A DNA stretch of 64,000 nt from an uncultured Thermofilaceae archaeon (lineage in GTDB: Archaea; Thermoproteota; Thermoprotei; Thermofilales; Thermofilaceae), in NCBI GenBank assembly GCA_938036345.1, contig CALHPJ010000018.1, positions 1-64,000 on the forward strand, in the 5' to 3' direction. The translations under genes were made by a program, and so were the position numbers. The notes beneath the pieces were generated by a model, which saw only the letters and a program-made list of their open reading frames with translations, was not told the origin of the DNA and searched no databases. This document shows, piece after piece, positions 16,844 through 25,628 of the stretch; position 1 is the stretch's first letter, and each line of letters opens with the position of its first letter.

Positions 16844-18736
16844 ATGAATTCTCACCGAAGGAGAAAACATATCAGAAAGCTGGTTAAAACGTTAACAAAG
16901 GTAAGGACCCCTCTCTACTGGTGTGATACCTGCAACGTACCTCTATTGACGCGGGTTTGCGGAAAGTGCGGTCAAGAGGGTAGAGCGATTCTCCTGACGG
17001 CACCTGCCGACGCTAGGCCAGCGTCAGAGGTAGAGTTACTCGATTTCCGAAGGGCCGTTAAAGCCGAGTTAAACGGAGAGTATCCCTATCCGCACCGTAA
17101 GGTAGTTCTCTTCAACAAGATTCCTTATCCGGACGCAGCGGATGAGGTGGTGGTTGACGGCTACATTATAGGCCACCGCTATTACGACCTTGAAGAGAAA
17201 GTATGGAGGTTCAAGCCCCTTTACGTAGGCGCCTCTGAAATTCTGAGAAGAAAAGTAGGCTATTACGCCGTTGTTAATTTAACTAAATTAACCAGAAATT
17301 ACGAGATTCATAAAGATAAAATACTTGAGGCAAATCTTCCTTCCCGGGGAGAGAAGCGTTACGTTGCTCTAAGTACAGCCTCAGGGTACGAAGGCATCGG
17401 TGTAATTACAAGGTCCGGGCGAATACGTGTACTTAAAAGCTGGTTAAGGAAAAACTATAGGTGGAATGCCAGGGATCCCGACTGGCGAGAAGTTGTCGAG
17501 GCAAATGAAGCGAGAATCGCTATCTTGGAGCAGGAAGCAATAGACTTCGCTAGGAAGATAAGCAGTGAGACCGGTTTACCAGCTCTAGTTTCCTTCAGCG
17601 GGGGGAAGGATAGCCTAGTAACCTACCAATTAGTTGAAAAAGCATTGGGTAAAGTTCCAATACTTTTTAACGATACGGGTTTAGAGTTGCCGGAAACCAT
17701 AGAATACGTCAGAAAGTTTGCTGAAAGCCGTGGAGCTGAGGTTATCCTCGCAAGTGCTGGCGATATATTCTGGCTGGGGCTAGCGGTGCTAGGTCCGCCT
17801 GCCCGCGATTATCGGTGGTGTTGTAAGACTTGCAAGCTGGTTCCAACGGCTAGTGCAATAAGCAAGTTTTTCAAACAAGGGGTGCTTAGCTTCGTTGGAC
17901 AGCGGAGACTAGAGTCTGCGGCACGCGCCGCTAGTCCCCGGGTGTACAAGAACAGGTGGCTCCCCAACGTAGTGGTTGCAGCACCCATTTTAAACTGGAG
18001 CGCGCTCGAGGTTTGGCTTTACATATTTAGGGAAAAGCTGGAAGTCAACCCTCTGTACCTGAACGGATTTGACAGGCTTGGCTGCTGGCTATGCCCGGCC
18101 GTAGAGCTCGGCGAGGTTGAGTACCTTAGACGCATCCATCCCGAGCTTTGGAGCATGTGGGAGAATAAGCTGAGGTCCTATGCGGAGGAGCAAAACCTCC
18201 CCGAAGATTGGTTGCACTTAGCTCTGTGGCGCTGGCTGCGTCCACCTGGAGACATTTCCAGACTGGCTAAGGGCGTTTCAGCGCATACGTTGCGAACTCC
18301 TAGGGTGAAAATTTGTTCTGGGCCCGATTCCGGCTACATTACTGTGAAGAAGCCTCTGCACCGGGTCGACGCTTATGCGTTCAGTAGCACGCTAACCCCG
18401 CTGGGCGAAGTACGTATACGCGATTCTACAACGTTGTTTCTCGACAGGGTAAAGATTACCATACTTAGCGAAGGCGAGGAGCTAGAAGTGTACTTCAATG
18501 GACCGATTGACGCGGAGAAGCTGGCCAAGTCTGTTATCAGGGCCTCTCTATGTGTGGGTTGCGGCTCTTGCGAGCTCTGGTGCCCGCGCTCTGCGATACG
18601 CATTAGAGAGGGGATCCCCCATGCAGACCTACCGCTGTGCAACCATTGCGGTGTTTGCAATGATGTGTGCCCTGTTTCAGAGTACGTACTCCGAAGTCTG
18701 AAATTCAGTGCTCTTCAAGGGGGGATTGGCAAATAG
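16844..18736 (+). CDS. PP-loop (PAPS reductase-like) protein with N-terminal zinc ribbon and C-terminal ferredoxin
   Basis: A 630-residue multidomain protein. Residues 27-43 form a zinc ribbon (CDTC, CGKC); 70-220 may hold a PUA-like domain; the PP-loop SFSGGKDS lies near 249-256. Further on are CCKTC and GCWLCP motifs that could bind a cluster, and residues 555-615 carry two [4Fe-4S] motifs (CVGCGSCELWC, CNHCGVCNDVC). PP-loop enzymes adenylate a substrate; with zinc-ribbon/PUA parts, RNA thiolation is as likely as PAPS or APS reduction. It follows psmA by 15 bases. Confidence 0.85.
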   Translation: MNSHRRRKHIRKLVKTLTKVRTPLYWCDTCNVPLLTRVCGKCGQEGRAILLTAPADARPASEVELLDFRRAVKAELNGEYPYPHRKVVLFNKIPYPDAADEVVVDGYIIGHRYYDLEEKVWRFKPLYVGASEILRRKVGYYAVVNLTKLTRNYEIHKDKILEANLPSRGEKRYVALSTASGYEGIGVITRSGRIRVLKSWLRKNYRWNARDPDWREVVEANEARIAILEQEAIDFARKISSETGLPALVSFSGGKDSLVTYQLVEKALGKVPILFNDTGLELPETIEYVRKFAESRGAEVILASAGDIFWLGLAVLGPPARDYRWCCKTCKLVPTASAISKFFKQGVLSFVGQRRLESAARAASPRVYKNRWLPNVVVAAPILNWSALEVWLYIFREKLEVNPLYLNGFDRLGCWLCPAVELGEVEYLRRIHPELWSMWENKLRSYAEEQNLPEDWLHLALWRWLRPPGDISRLAKGVSAHTLRTPRVKICSGPDSGYITVKKPLHRVDAYAFSSTLTPLGEVRIRDSTTLFLDRVKITILSEGEELEVYFNGPIDAEKLAKSVIRASLCVGCGSCELWCPRSAIRIREGIPHADLPLCNHCGVCNDVCPVSEYVLRSLKFSALQGGIGK

Positions 18737-18881
18737 GGCATCTACCGTATACCTTCTTGTAGCATGTAGGACAATACGGAACTCCGCACTTCGGGCATTC
18801 GTACATCTCGTCCCCTCTATACAACTTTTTACCGCAGCGGGTACATCTACCTATTACCAGCATTTTTGGAACGTAAGCCAT
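18705..18881 (-). CDS. Small zinc-ribbon/treble-clef protein
   Basis: A 58-residue protein with four CxxC pairs: CTRC, CPKC, CPTC and CPIC, at about residues 13, 29, 37 and 48. This is enough for two structural zinc sites and resembles a tiny double zinc ribbon or RING-like module. It was too short for a simple length cut-off. Its last 32 bases overlap, on the opposite strand, the end of the PP-loop/ferredoxin gene. Function unknown. Confidence 0.72.
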   Translation of the reverse strand: MAYVPKMLVIGRCTRCGKKLYRGDEMYECPKCGVPYCPTCYKKVYGRCPICQSPLEEH

Positions 18882-19093
18882 TCAAGTCACCGATGCGCAG
18901 GAGGACTTAATCCCCATTATAAACGTTATTAAGCTCAGGCATTGCATACTTATTGATATCCTCCCTGACCAGCTTTTTCGCGGGTCTTAGCCGACTTTGG
19001 CGGCTTTGAGTCGTACAGGCTAATGTCCATACCCTGACCCGACTATCGCGCAGAAGATAAATACCTGGTTGCATACATCAGCGGGAGCTAGAT

Positions 19094-19381
19094 ATGCCGA
19101 AAAAGCGGAAGAGCAGGGGGAGGCATAAAGGTGGGAAAGGTAAAGAGGATATAGTGCAGTGTGATGAATGCGGCGCCCTCATACCTAGGTCAAAAGCTGT
19201 TAAAATTACTAAGCGGTACTCTCCGATAGACCCTCAGCTGGCTAAAGAGCTGAGGAGTAAGGGTTCTATAATTCCAACATACGAGGTAACCAAGTATCTC
19301 TGCATAAACTGTGCAATCTTTCGGGGGATAATAAAGGTAAGAGCCGAAGAGGAACGTAAAAAGAAAACACCACTAAGTTAA
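19094..19381 (+). CDS. rps26e: Small ribosomal subunit protein S26e
   Basis: A 95-residue protein with basic N-terminus, CDEC and CINC zinc-binding pairs about 46 residues apart, and the S26e segment KAVKITKRYSPID. Among archaea this protein is found mainly in the crenarchaeal/TACK side, so it is a lineage marker. trmY follows six bases later. Confidence 0.93.
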   Translation: MPKKRKSRGRHKGGKGKEDIVQCDECGALIPRSKAVKITKRYSPIDPQLAKELRSKGSIIPTYEVTKYLCINCAIFRGIIKVRAEEERKKKTPLS

Positions 19382-19387
19382 GAACGA

Positions 19388-20008
19388 ATGGACCTAGCAT
19401 TTAAGTCATTGAATGTGGAAAGAGTTTTCATTGTAAAGGCCTCGCTTGCTCATACCGGTGGGAAAATTAATGCGAGGGCACTCGCTTCACACGGCAGGCT
19501 GGATGTAGTAGCTAGAGCCATGCTTGCCGCTCTATCATTGAGAACAAGTAACAGGTCGGATACCGTCTTTTGCGCTGTCCTCGAGGGACCCCCGCGTCCG
19601 CCGGTAACTGTTGAGGTTAGAGGCTGGGAACTCAGGTATTCAATAAAAAGTGAGGAAGATGTTGGGGACTTGCTGTCGAGGCTTTTCTCGGGTCATCACG
19701 TCGAGGGAGCGTATGCTTGGGAAATAGGTTTTAAGGAGCTAGTTTCAGAGCTAGTGCGCGAGTTTGGGTCGAAGAAGGTTGTTTACTTGCACGAAGCCGG
19801 TGAAGATATATCTAATCTGAGTTTGGAGGGCAAGATAGCTTTACTACTCGGAGATCATAAGGGCATCGACAGGGAAACCGAAGCATGGATCAAATCCTTA
19901 GGTTTGCGTTGGTTTAGCCTCGGCCCCCAGCCGTACTTTACCGAGCATTGCATTTCCTTTATTAACTATCTTCTGGATGAAAGAACTCGTTTACCAAGGC
20001 ATCTTTAG
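19388..20008 (+). CDS. trmY: tRNA (pseudouridine(54)-N1)-methyltransferase
   Basis: A 206-residue SPOUT methyltransferase (DUF358) that methylates pseudouridine 54 in archaeal tRNA using SAM. The N-terminal block GRLDVVARAMLAALSL and the SAM-knot loop LLLGDHKGI are intact. It follows rps26e by six bases. A second, divergent member of the family lies at 46546-47085 next to Pus10. The stop overlaps the convergent PINA gene by four bases. Confidence 0.9.
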   Translation: MDLAFKSLNVERVFIVKASLAHTGGKINARALASHGRLDVVARAMLAALSLRTSNRSDTVFCAVLEGPPRPPVTVEVRGWELRYSIKSEEDVGDLLSRLFSGHHVEGAYAWEIGFKELVSELVREFGSKKVVYLHEAGEDISNLSLEGKIALLLGDHKGIDRETEAWIKSLGLRWFSLGPQPYFTEHCISFINYLLDERTRLPRHL

Positions 20009-21585
20009 TAGGATAACTTTGGTCTGATCTCTATCTCGACACCAAGCTTTCTGGCGGCCCGCTCGATTTTCTTACGAGGTTTTCCTACCATGTAGTTGTA
20101 GTATTCTTCGTCAACTAGTAAAATCACTTTGTTGCCCTCGATGGAGGCTATTTCGACATCACCTTCAGGGAAGTACTTTTTCAAGATGCTAGCTAAGCGG
20201 CTCTTGACAACTTCTTCTCCGCGAATGGCGCTCCTTCCCTTTATGGGAACGACGAAGGTTCTATCTCCGAAGACATATAGTTCATATTCCGGCTCACCCG
20301 ATAAATAATCCTTAACTACAACTACCGGCCTAGCTAGCTCAGCTTCCCTGAGGCCATGCGGAACCTTCACTATGGTCTCCAGCTCGTAAACTTTCTTTAC
20401 CTCGCCATCGGCTATGAATATTACTGTGTCGATTATAGAGGGTATCATACCCAACTCGATCCTGCCTATAAAACGCTGTATAGCATCTATAGGGCTGGTT
20501 GCATGCACAACCCCGACCATTCCCACACCAGCTAACCTTAAATCCGCAAAGAGCTCGAAATCGCTAGTGTTCCTCATCTCGTCGAAGAACGTGTAATCCG
20601 GCCTGGAGAGCAAAAGAATGTCGTGAAGCTCCTCCGAAGTGGCATATGTCTTAGAGTACTGGGTTACATCGTTGGGCAACTGCATGTCCCGAGGCGACTC
20701 TATGGTTTTCACAATTTTACCCTTCCTGCGGTAATATTCTGCTAGCGCCTGAGCAAACGTGGTTTTACCCATACCCGGCGCACCGGCAATCAGTATACCT
20801 TCCGCCTGCTTTTCGAGCCTATGCATGAGCTTGGCGGGAAGATTGTAATCCTCTAAGCTGAGCCTTACCAGGGGTCTTACAGCAGTCACCTCTAAGCCGT
20901 CCGATAATGGAGGCCTTGTGATTACTATTCGGTAGCTGCCAACCTGCAGTATCATGGATCCCGGCTTATCGCTCTCGATGAAAGCCGAATGATTGCTCTT
21001 AGCATACTCTAGGATTTCCTCGACGATGTTCTCCAATTCCTCTCGAGTCACCGGCTCCTCGCTTAGTTGCATAAAACGCCACCTTCCTGGCCTACCTACC
21101 TTAGCGCGGGGCTGAACTCCCTCCTTCAGGTGAATAGACATTGTGTCATCGGAGAAGAACCGGTCCAGTACGAATCCCCCGCTTTTAGTCGGCTCGAGGT
21201 ACAGAGTTCGAACACCTAAACTTTTGGCAGCTTCTGCGCAAATGGGATCCGATGTTATGAGGGTAGCGTCAAGTTCCATCGCAAGTTCTCTTATTATCTC
21301 ATCGGGCGAAAAATCCTTTGACCATCTTAGCCCATCTGGAAAATCTCTGAGGTACTCGATGCTAATAGAGCTCTCTTTAGCTGCTGCAAGATCTCTGATC
21401 TGACTTAGCTCCCTTAACCCTACGAACCCTCTATGACTCCCCTCACGGGCTAATCTATCAAAATGCGATATAATAAGCGAGTGAAGAATCAACCTACCAA
21501 CGATACTCCCCTCTTGCAATGCTTTCCGCAAAGTCCCAGTGGCTATTGCGGTAGTATCGGCTATGTAAAGCTCTTCCTCAGACAT
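20005..21585 (-). CDS. PIN-domain ATPase with KH domain (PINA type)
   Basis: A 526-residue protein: an N-terminal PIN nuclease-like domain (residues 5-150, with acidic residues in IADTTAI and ITSDPICAEA), a PilT/VirB11-type ATPase (Walker A GAPGMGKTT, Walker B-like YTFFDEMRN, HATS), and a C-terminal KH-like RNA/DNA-binding domain (about 455-526). In Sulfolobus the homologous PINA is a hexameric ATPase that promotes Holliday junction migration and binds Hjc. The same role is inferred here. Confidence 0.9.
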   Translation of the reverse strand: MSEEELYIADTTAIATGTLRKALQEGSIVGRLILHSLIISHFDRLAREGSHRGFVGLRELSQIRDLAAAKESSISIEYLRDFPDGLRWSKDFSPDEIIRELAMELDATLITSDPICAEAAKSLGVRTLYLEPTKSGGFVLDRFFSDDTMSIHLKEGVQPRAKVGRPGRWRFMQLSEEPVTREELENIVEEILEYAKSNHSAFIESDKPGSMILQVGSYRIVITRPPLSDGLEVTAVRPLVRLSLEDYNLPAKLMHRLEKQAEGILIAGAPGMGKTTFAQALAEYYRRKGKIVKTIESPRDMQLPNDVTQYSKTYATSEELHDILLLSRPDYTFFDEMRNTSDFELFADLRLAGVGMVGVVHATSPIDAIQRFIGRIELGMIPSIIDTVIFIADGEVKKVYELETIVKVPHGLREAELARPVVVVKDYLSGEPEYELYVFGDRTFVVPIKGRSAIRGEEVVKSRLASILKKYFPEGDVEIASIEGNKVILLVDEEYYNYMVGKPRKKIERAARKLGVEIEIRPKLSY

Positions 21586-21736
21586 TTCGGGACAGACCCA
21601 CTGAAACCTTTTTAAGTCTTCCGATACCTATCTATTGTTTGTGCACCCAATATAGCGCGTGCTATGCGTAACACGCGCGCGCTACAGCTAGCTTATTCGC
21701 ATTATACGCTCCTCCGAGGGTGATTCCCCATTATAC

Positions 21737-22102
21737 ATGAAGTTCCTACTGAACATCACTATGCACGATCGGCAGTTTAACCCCGATATATATCGGGACT
21801 ACGACGAGTTGCAGCAAGTTGTTCTTGAGGCCCTTTTCAAACTTATTAGAGCGACGAAGGGATCGATGCTGACTTTTAATGCGAAAAAGCTAGCCGTTGT
21901 AGCAAGCCTCCCCACGCATCCAGTAGTGCTCACCCTGATAAAAGATGTTATAGAGCGGTTACGGGCTAGAGGCTTAGTCCAAAAAATATCCCAGTCCAGC
22001 CACGGCGTTAAGTACGCAATCACGCAAGATAGCCCGCTATGGGTTATGGCCAAAAGCGGTGGGCAATTGCTAGCTTTAGAGTCGCTGGCAAAGGTACAGT
22101 GA
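21737..22102 (+). CDS. Winged-helix-like protein of unknown function
   Basis: A 121-residue protein not recognised by name. Residues 15-95 read as a winged helix: LQQVVLEALFKLIRATKG, then VIERLRARGLVQKISQ and a wing-like VKYAITQDSPLWVMA. It may be a DNA-binding regulator. A short GC-rich inverted repeat sits in the 150 bases upstream. It is followed by another unknown gene. Confidence 0.6.
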   Translation: MKFLLNITMHDRQFNPDIYRDYDELQQVVLEALFKLIRATKGSMLTFNAKKLAVVASLPTHPVVLTLIKDVIERLRARGLVQKISQSSHGVKYAITQDSPLWVMAKSGGQLLALESLAKVQ

Positions 22103-22181
22103 GGTAGTACCGTTAGCCTCGCTCCGCCGGATAACTATAGCGCCTGCCTTGCTGCAGAAAGGCTATAATCACCGGAGAGTT

Positions 22182-22568
22182 ATGATAAACGTGAATTGTC
22201 TGCTGCAGTTTGGAACAAAGCTATCACAAAGGGAGGCTGTAATGTGGCTTAAAGCCCTCGAGGCTCTAGCTACATTACATGGTTTTGCAACGCCCTCTGT
22301 TTACGCTATAGTGTTCTTTAAAAACACAGGTGAGCTTGATTTGAGAAAGTTAGTGAAAGTGACAGAGGATGTGTTCGTTGGTGATGGCGTAGTAGCTGTT
22401 AAGTATTCAGAAGTTCCCTCAGTACTAGCTCAAAGGTTACTTACAGGTTACTACTCGCTGTGCTTGCTAGCTGAGGATAACCGCGTATGCGCTGAGAAGA
22501 TCATCGAACTTGCTAAAAATGACCTTTGGCTTTTCCTAACGCTTATTTCGCAGCAGTTTTTCGCTTAG
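22182..22568 (+). CDS. Uncharacterised protein
   Basis: A 128-residue protein without recognisable motifs, hydrophobic towards its C-terminus. The ATG at 22182 is chosen over an earlier in-frame ATG because the extra residues are poorly composed for this genome. Eight bases separate it from the THUMP methyltransferase gene, so they may be cotranscribed. Confidence 0.5.
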   Translation: MINVNCLLQFGTKLSQREAVMWLKALEALATLHGFATPSVYAIVFFKNTGELDLRKLVKVTEDVFVGDGVVAVKYSEVPSVLAQRLLTGYYSLCLLAEDNRVCAEKIIELAKNDLWLFLTLISQQFFA

Positions 22569-22576
22569 TATGTACT

Positions 22577-23614
22577 ATGCGAAAAGAGGTTAGGAAGCTG
22601 CTTTTAACAACGGTGCCGGGTATCGAGGATCTTTTGCTTGAGGAAGCTAGCAGGTACTTAGCTGGGAAGGCGGATATCGAAACAGGGCGTGTACTTTTCC
22701 ACTGCGAAAAGGCATTAACCGCAAAAGAACTCAGCCTTTTAATCTCGCAGCTAGCCCTGCTCGAAAAGGCGTACGTAGTACTAGTAGATACTCCGATAGA
22801 TGATTTGAATGACGTTAAAGGGTCTTTAGAGGAGATTTTAGATATTTTAAAGGAGATACTGTATCCCTCAGCGAGTTTTGCAGTTAAAGCAGAAAGGGTC
22901 GGGGAATTCAGCTTTACGTCAATCGATTTAGCAAAAGAGGTGGGCTCTTTTATCCAAAGCATGGATTTCCATCCTCCAGTATCCTTAGACGACCCGGATG
23001 TGCTTTTTTACGCGGAGGTTGTGAATGGAAAGTTCAGGCTCGGAATAGATCTTTCTCCTTTCATAAGTTTAAGGGACAGAGGCTATAGAGTGTACATACA
23101 CCCCTCGATGTTGAATCCGATAGTGGCACGCGCACTCTGTAGAATCGCGCGACTTAGAGACGGAGAGTTTCTGCTTGACCCCATGTGCGGCGGCGGAACG
23201 ATACTCATAGAGGGCTTGCTAGAGACACAGGCGGAGGCTCTGGGATTAGATATAAGGAAGAAGCACGTAGACGGAGCTAAACTGAACGCGCAGCGCGCAG
23301 GCGTAAATGCTGACTTCGCGGTCGCAGATATAAGGATGCTCGCCAGGACTCTCAGGCGGGTTGTAGATGTAATGGCTACAAACCCGCCTTACGGGATTCG
23401 TGAAAAGGCCGTTGGGGGATTAAGGAAGGTTCACGAGTCGCTTTTCAAAGGGGCCCAAGAACTCCTTAAAGAGGGGGGTAGGTTGGTACTATTGAGCCCG
23501 CTCAAAAATACGGTCATACATTCTGCGGAGAAGACGTCTAACTTAGTGCTTGTTGAGTGCAGGCGGATCGTTTTGGGCGGGCTAACGTCTTATATTTTCC
23601 TCTACGAGCGCTAG
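22577..23614 (+). CDS. THUMP-domain tRNA N2-guanine methyltransferase (Trm14/Trm-G10 family)
   Basis: A 345-residue enzyme with an N-terminal THUMP domain (about residues 40-150) that binds the tRNA acceptor end, and a Rossmann methyltransferase domain: SAM motif DPMCGGGTILIEG and catalytic NPPYGIR. The NPPY motif means methyl transfer to an exocyclic amine, giving m2G at position 6 or 10. The sequence does not separate these. The ATG at 22577 is used because earlier in-frame codons lie inside the previous gene. Confidence 0.88.
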   Translation: MRKEVRKLLLTTVPGIEDLLLEEASRYLAGKADIETGRVLFHCEKALTAKELSLLISQLALLEKAYVVLVDTPIDDLNDVKGSLEEILDILKEILYPSASFAVKAERVGEFSFTSIDLAKEVGSFIQSMDFHPPVSLDDPDVLFYAEVVNGKFRLGIDLSPFISLRDRGYRVYIHPSMLNPIVARALCRIARLRDGEFLLDPMCGGGTILIEGLLETQAEALGLDIRKKHVDGAKLNAQRAGVNADFAVADIRMLARTLRRVVDVMATNPPYGIREKAVGGLRKVHESLFKGAQELLKEGGRLVLLSPLKNTVIHSAEKTSNLVLVECRRIVLGGLTSYIFLYER

Positions 23615-23662
23615 TGGGCATCAGTAAGAAAATTTTAAAAAAGCTATAAATTGGGAGGAGCT

Positions 23663-24124
23663 GTGGTTAGCGTTAAATACGTACCGTCACGTATCTTCAT
23701 TGAAGAGCTAGCCAGGTACCTCAAAGAGAACGTTAAGGAAGTTCAGCCGCCAGAGTGGTCCCTGTATGCTAAAACCGGATCTCATAAAGAGCGTGTGCCC
23801 GACGATCCGGAGTGGTGGTATAAACGGTGCGCCTCACTGCTACGGAAGCTTTACATTCATGGCCCAGTAGGCCTAGAGCGGCTAAGAGTCGCATACGGTG
23901 GAAGGAAAAACCTTGGACACAAACGCAAACATTTTTCGAAGGCTGGAGGTTCAGCTATAAGGAAAGCGTTACAACAGCTTGAGGTTGCAGGCCTCGTCAT
24001 GAAGGTGGAGGGGAATGGGCGTGTCTTAACGCCGAAGGGTAGAGCGCTTCTTGATACTCTGGCTTACAATATCTTCAAGCAGATGGCCGCCGAGAGACCG
24101 GAGCTGGTAAAGTACATAAGCTAG
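23663..24124 (+). CDS. rps19e: Small ribosomal subunit protein S19e
   Basis: A 153-residue S19e with the typical WWYKRCASLLRKLY and YGGRKNLGHKRKHFSKAGGSAIRKALQQLE segments. GTG 23663 is preferred to the TTG four codons upstream because GGGAGG lies four to five bases before it. It heads a ribosomal/translation operon with PDCD5-like, L39e, L31e and aIF6. Confidence 0.94.
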   Translation: MVSVKYVPSRIFIEELARYLKENVKEVQPPEWSLYAKTGSHKERVPDDPEWWYKRCASLLRKLYIHGPVGLERLRVAYGGRKNLGHKRKHFSKAGGSAIRKALQQLEVAGLVMKVEGNGRVLTPKGRALLDTLAYNIFKQMAAERPELVKYIS

Positions 24125-24155
24125 ACTTTATCGGTCAAATTAGGGTGTACAGAGT

Positions 24156-24509
24156 ATGGAGGAGTATGACGAGGAGGTTGAAGAAATTAAGAAGCGGAAG
24201 CTGCTCGAGTACCAGCGAAGATTGGCCGAGGCTGCTCAAGCCGAGGAAGAACGAAGGTTAGAGGAAGCAAAGAGGCAGGAGTTTTTAAGGAAAATTCTCA
24301 CTCCAGAAGCTAGGGCGAGACTGAGTAACCTAAAGATAGTGAAACCAGAGCTGGCTGAAGCCGTGGAAAGTCAGCTGATTCAGCTTGCCTACAGTGGAAG
24401 AGTACCTATACCTATTACAGATGACCTGTTAAAAGAACTGCTAAAAAAGATTACCGATACGCAGAGAGAGCTAAAATTAAAATACATTAGGGGAAGTTCG
24501 CTGAGGTGA
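24156..24509 (+). CDS. PDCD5-like DNA-binding protein
   Basis: A 117-residue protein with a charged helical N-terminus (EEYDEEVEEIKKRKLLEYQRRLAEAAQ) and the conserved core ILTPEARARLSNLKIVKPELAEAVESQLIQLA, diagnostic of the archaeal PDCD5/MTH1615 family. Members bind nucleic acid; the cellular role is unclear. Its place between S19e and L39e is conserved in archaea. Confidence 0.92.
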   Translation: MEEYDEEVEEIKKRKLLEYQRRLAEAAQAEEERRLEEAKRQEFLRKILTPEARARLSNLKIVKPELAEAVESQLIQLAYSGRVPIPITDDLLKELLKKITDTQRELKLKYIRGSSLR

Positions 24510-24515
24510 AGAGCG

Positions 24516-24668
24516 ATGGCCCGTAACAAACCGTGCGCGAAGAAGAGGAGGCTAGCCAGCGCTATAAAAAGCAATTACCAGGTTCCTGTTTGGGTAATAG
24601 TGAAAACTAGGCGCCGAGTTGGCAGGAAAGTACGGCGGAACTGGAGAAGAAGCAGGCTGCAACTATAG
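24516..24668 (+). CDS. rpl39e: Large ribosomal subunit protein L39e
   Basis: A 50-residue very basic protein ([20 protein letters not shown] at the start, RNWRRSRL at the end) matching L39e, which lines the nascent-peptide exit tunnel. Seven bases after the PDCD5-like stop and four before the L31e ATG. Confidence 0.95.
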   Translation: MARNKPCAKKRRLASAIKSNYQVPVWVIVKTRRRVGRKVRRNWRRSRLQL

Positions 24669-24672
24669 GTGA

Positions 24673-24957
24673 ATGCCGATGAGCGAAATCGAGAGAACGT
24701 ACGTAATCCCCCTGAGAAACGCCTATAGAGCGCCGCTCACTAAGAGGGCTAAAGTAGCCATGCGGATAGTAAGGGAGTTTCTAAAGCGACACGCTAAAGC
24801 TGAAATCATACGCATTTCGCCCGCGCTCAATAACCTTGTATGGTCACGAGGAATATCCAGGCCTCCGAGGAAGTTGCAAGTGAAGGTCAAAGTAACCACA
24901 GAGGACGGGGTCAAGGTAGCCGAAGTTGAACCCCTAGAGGGGGCCGGTAGTTCTTGA
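24673..24957 (+). CDS. rpl31e: Large ribosomal subunit protein L31e
   Basis: A 94-residue L31e with YVIPLRNAYRAPLTKRAK at the N-terminus and RISPALNNLVWSRGISRPPRK in the middle. Its stop is embedded in the TTG start of aIF6 (TTGA), indicating translational coupling. Confidence 0.94.
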   Translation: MPMSEIERTYVIPLRNAYRAPLTKRAKVAMRIVREFLKRHAKAEIIRISPALNNLVWSRGISRPPRKLQVKVKVTTEDGVKVAEVEPLEGAGSS

Positions 24958-25628
24958 GTATCGAAATAGTCCACGCCTTCGGCAACCCTAATATCGGGGT
25001 TTACGTATCGGCAAGCGAGTATTTTGCTTTGATACCTCCTGAAGCTCCTGAGAAGCTAGAGCGCGCGCTTGAAAGAAACTTAGATGTGGAAGTTATCAGG
25101 GTCACCATCAACAGCTCCCCCCTCTTAGGAGTTTTGTGCGTTATGAACAGCCACGGCATCTTGCTTGGACGCTTAGTTAGAGAAGGAGAAATTAATATAT
25201 TGAAAGAAAAACTTAAAGAATATATAATAGTGGAAGTATTAGAAGATTTAAAAGAAAATGTATTAGGTAATTTAATACTAGCAAACGACAGGGGGGCTAT
25301 AGTGAGTCCTTTAATACCTCGAGGCATGCTAAAGAAGATAGTCGACGTGTTAAATGTTGAAGCTGTTCAAGGGAGTTTTGGTGGGACTAACCTGGTGGGG
25401 GCTATGGGAGTAGCGACGAACAGAGGGGTTCTTTTATCCCCTTTGGTGAGCGACGATGAGGTGGGACAGGTATTAGAGGTGCTGAAGGTATCAAAGGGTG
25501 GAATTGGTACCGTGAATAAGGGGAACGTATTCGTGAAAGGAGGAATGGTTGCTAACAGCAGGGGCGCAATAGTAGGCTACGAAACAACCGGTATAGAAAT
25601 CATGAGAATTCATTCATCTCTTTTCTAA
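24954..25628 (+). CDS. eif6: Translation initiation factor aIF6
   Basis: A 224-residue pentein-fold protein that binds the large ribosomal subunit and blocks joining of subunits. Internal repeats such as NSHGILLGRLV, NDRGAIVSPLI, NRGVLLSPLV and NSRGAIVGYE are typical. It starts with TTG inside the L31e stop. The 3' end overlaps the convergent NrdD-like gene by 15 bases. Confidence 0.93.
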   Translation: MSIEIVHAFGNPNIGVYVSASEYFALIPPEAPEKLERALERNLDVEVIRVTINSSPLLGVLCVMNSHGILLGRLVREGEINILKEKLKEYIIVEVLEDLKENVLGNLILANDRGAIVSPLIPRGMLKKIVDVLNVEAVQGSFGGTNLVGAMGVATNRGVLLSPLVSDDEVGQVLEVLKVSKGGIGTVNKGNVFVKGGMVANSRGAIVGYETTGIEIMRIHSSLF

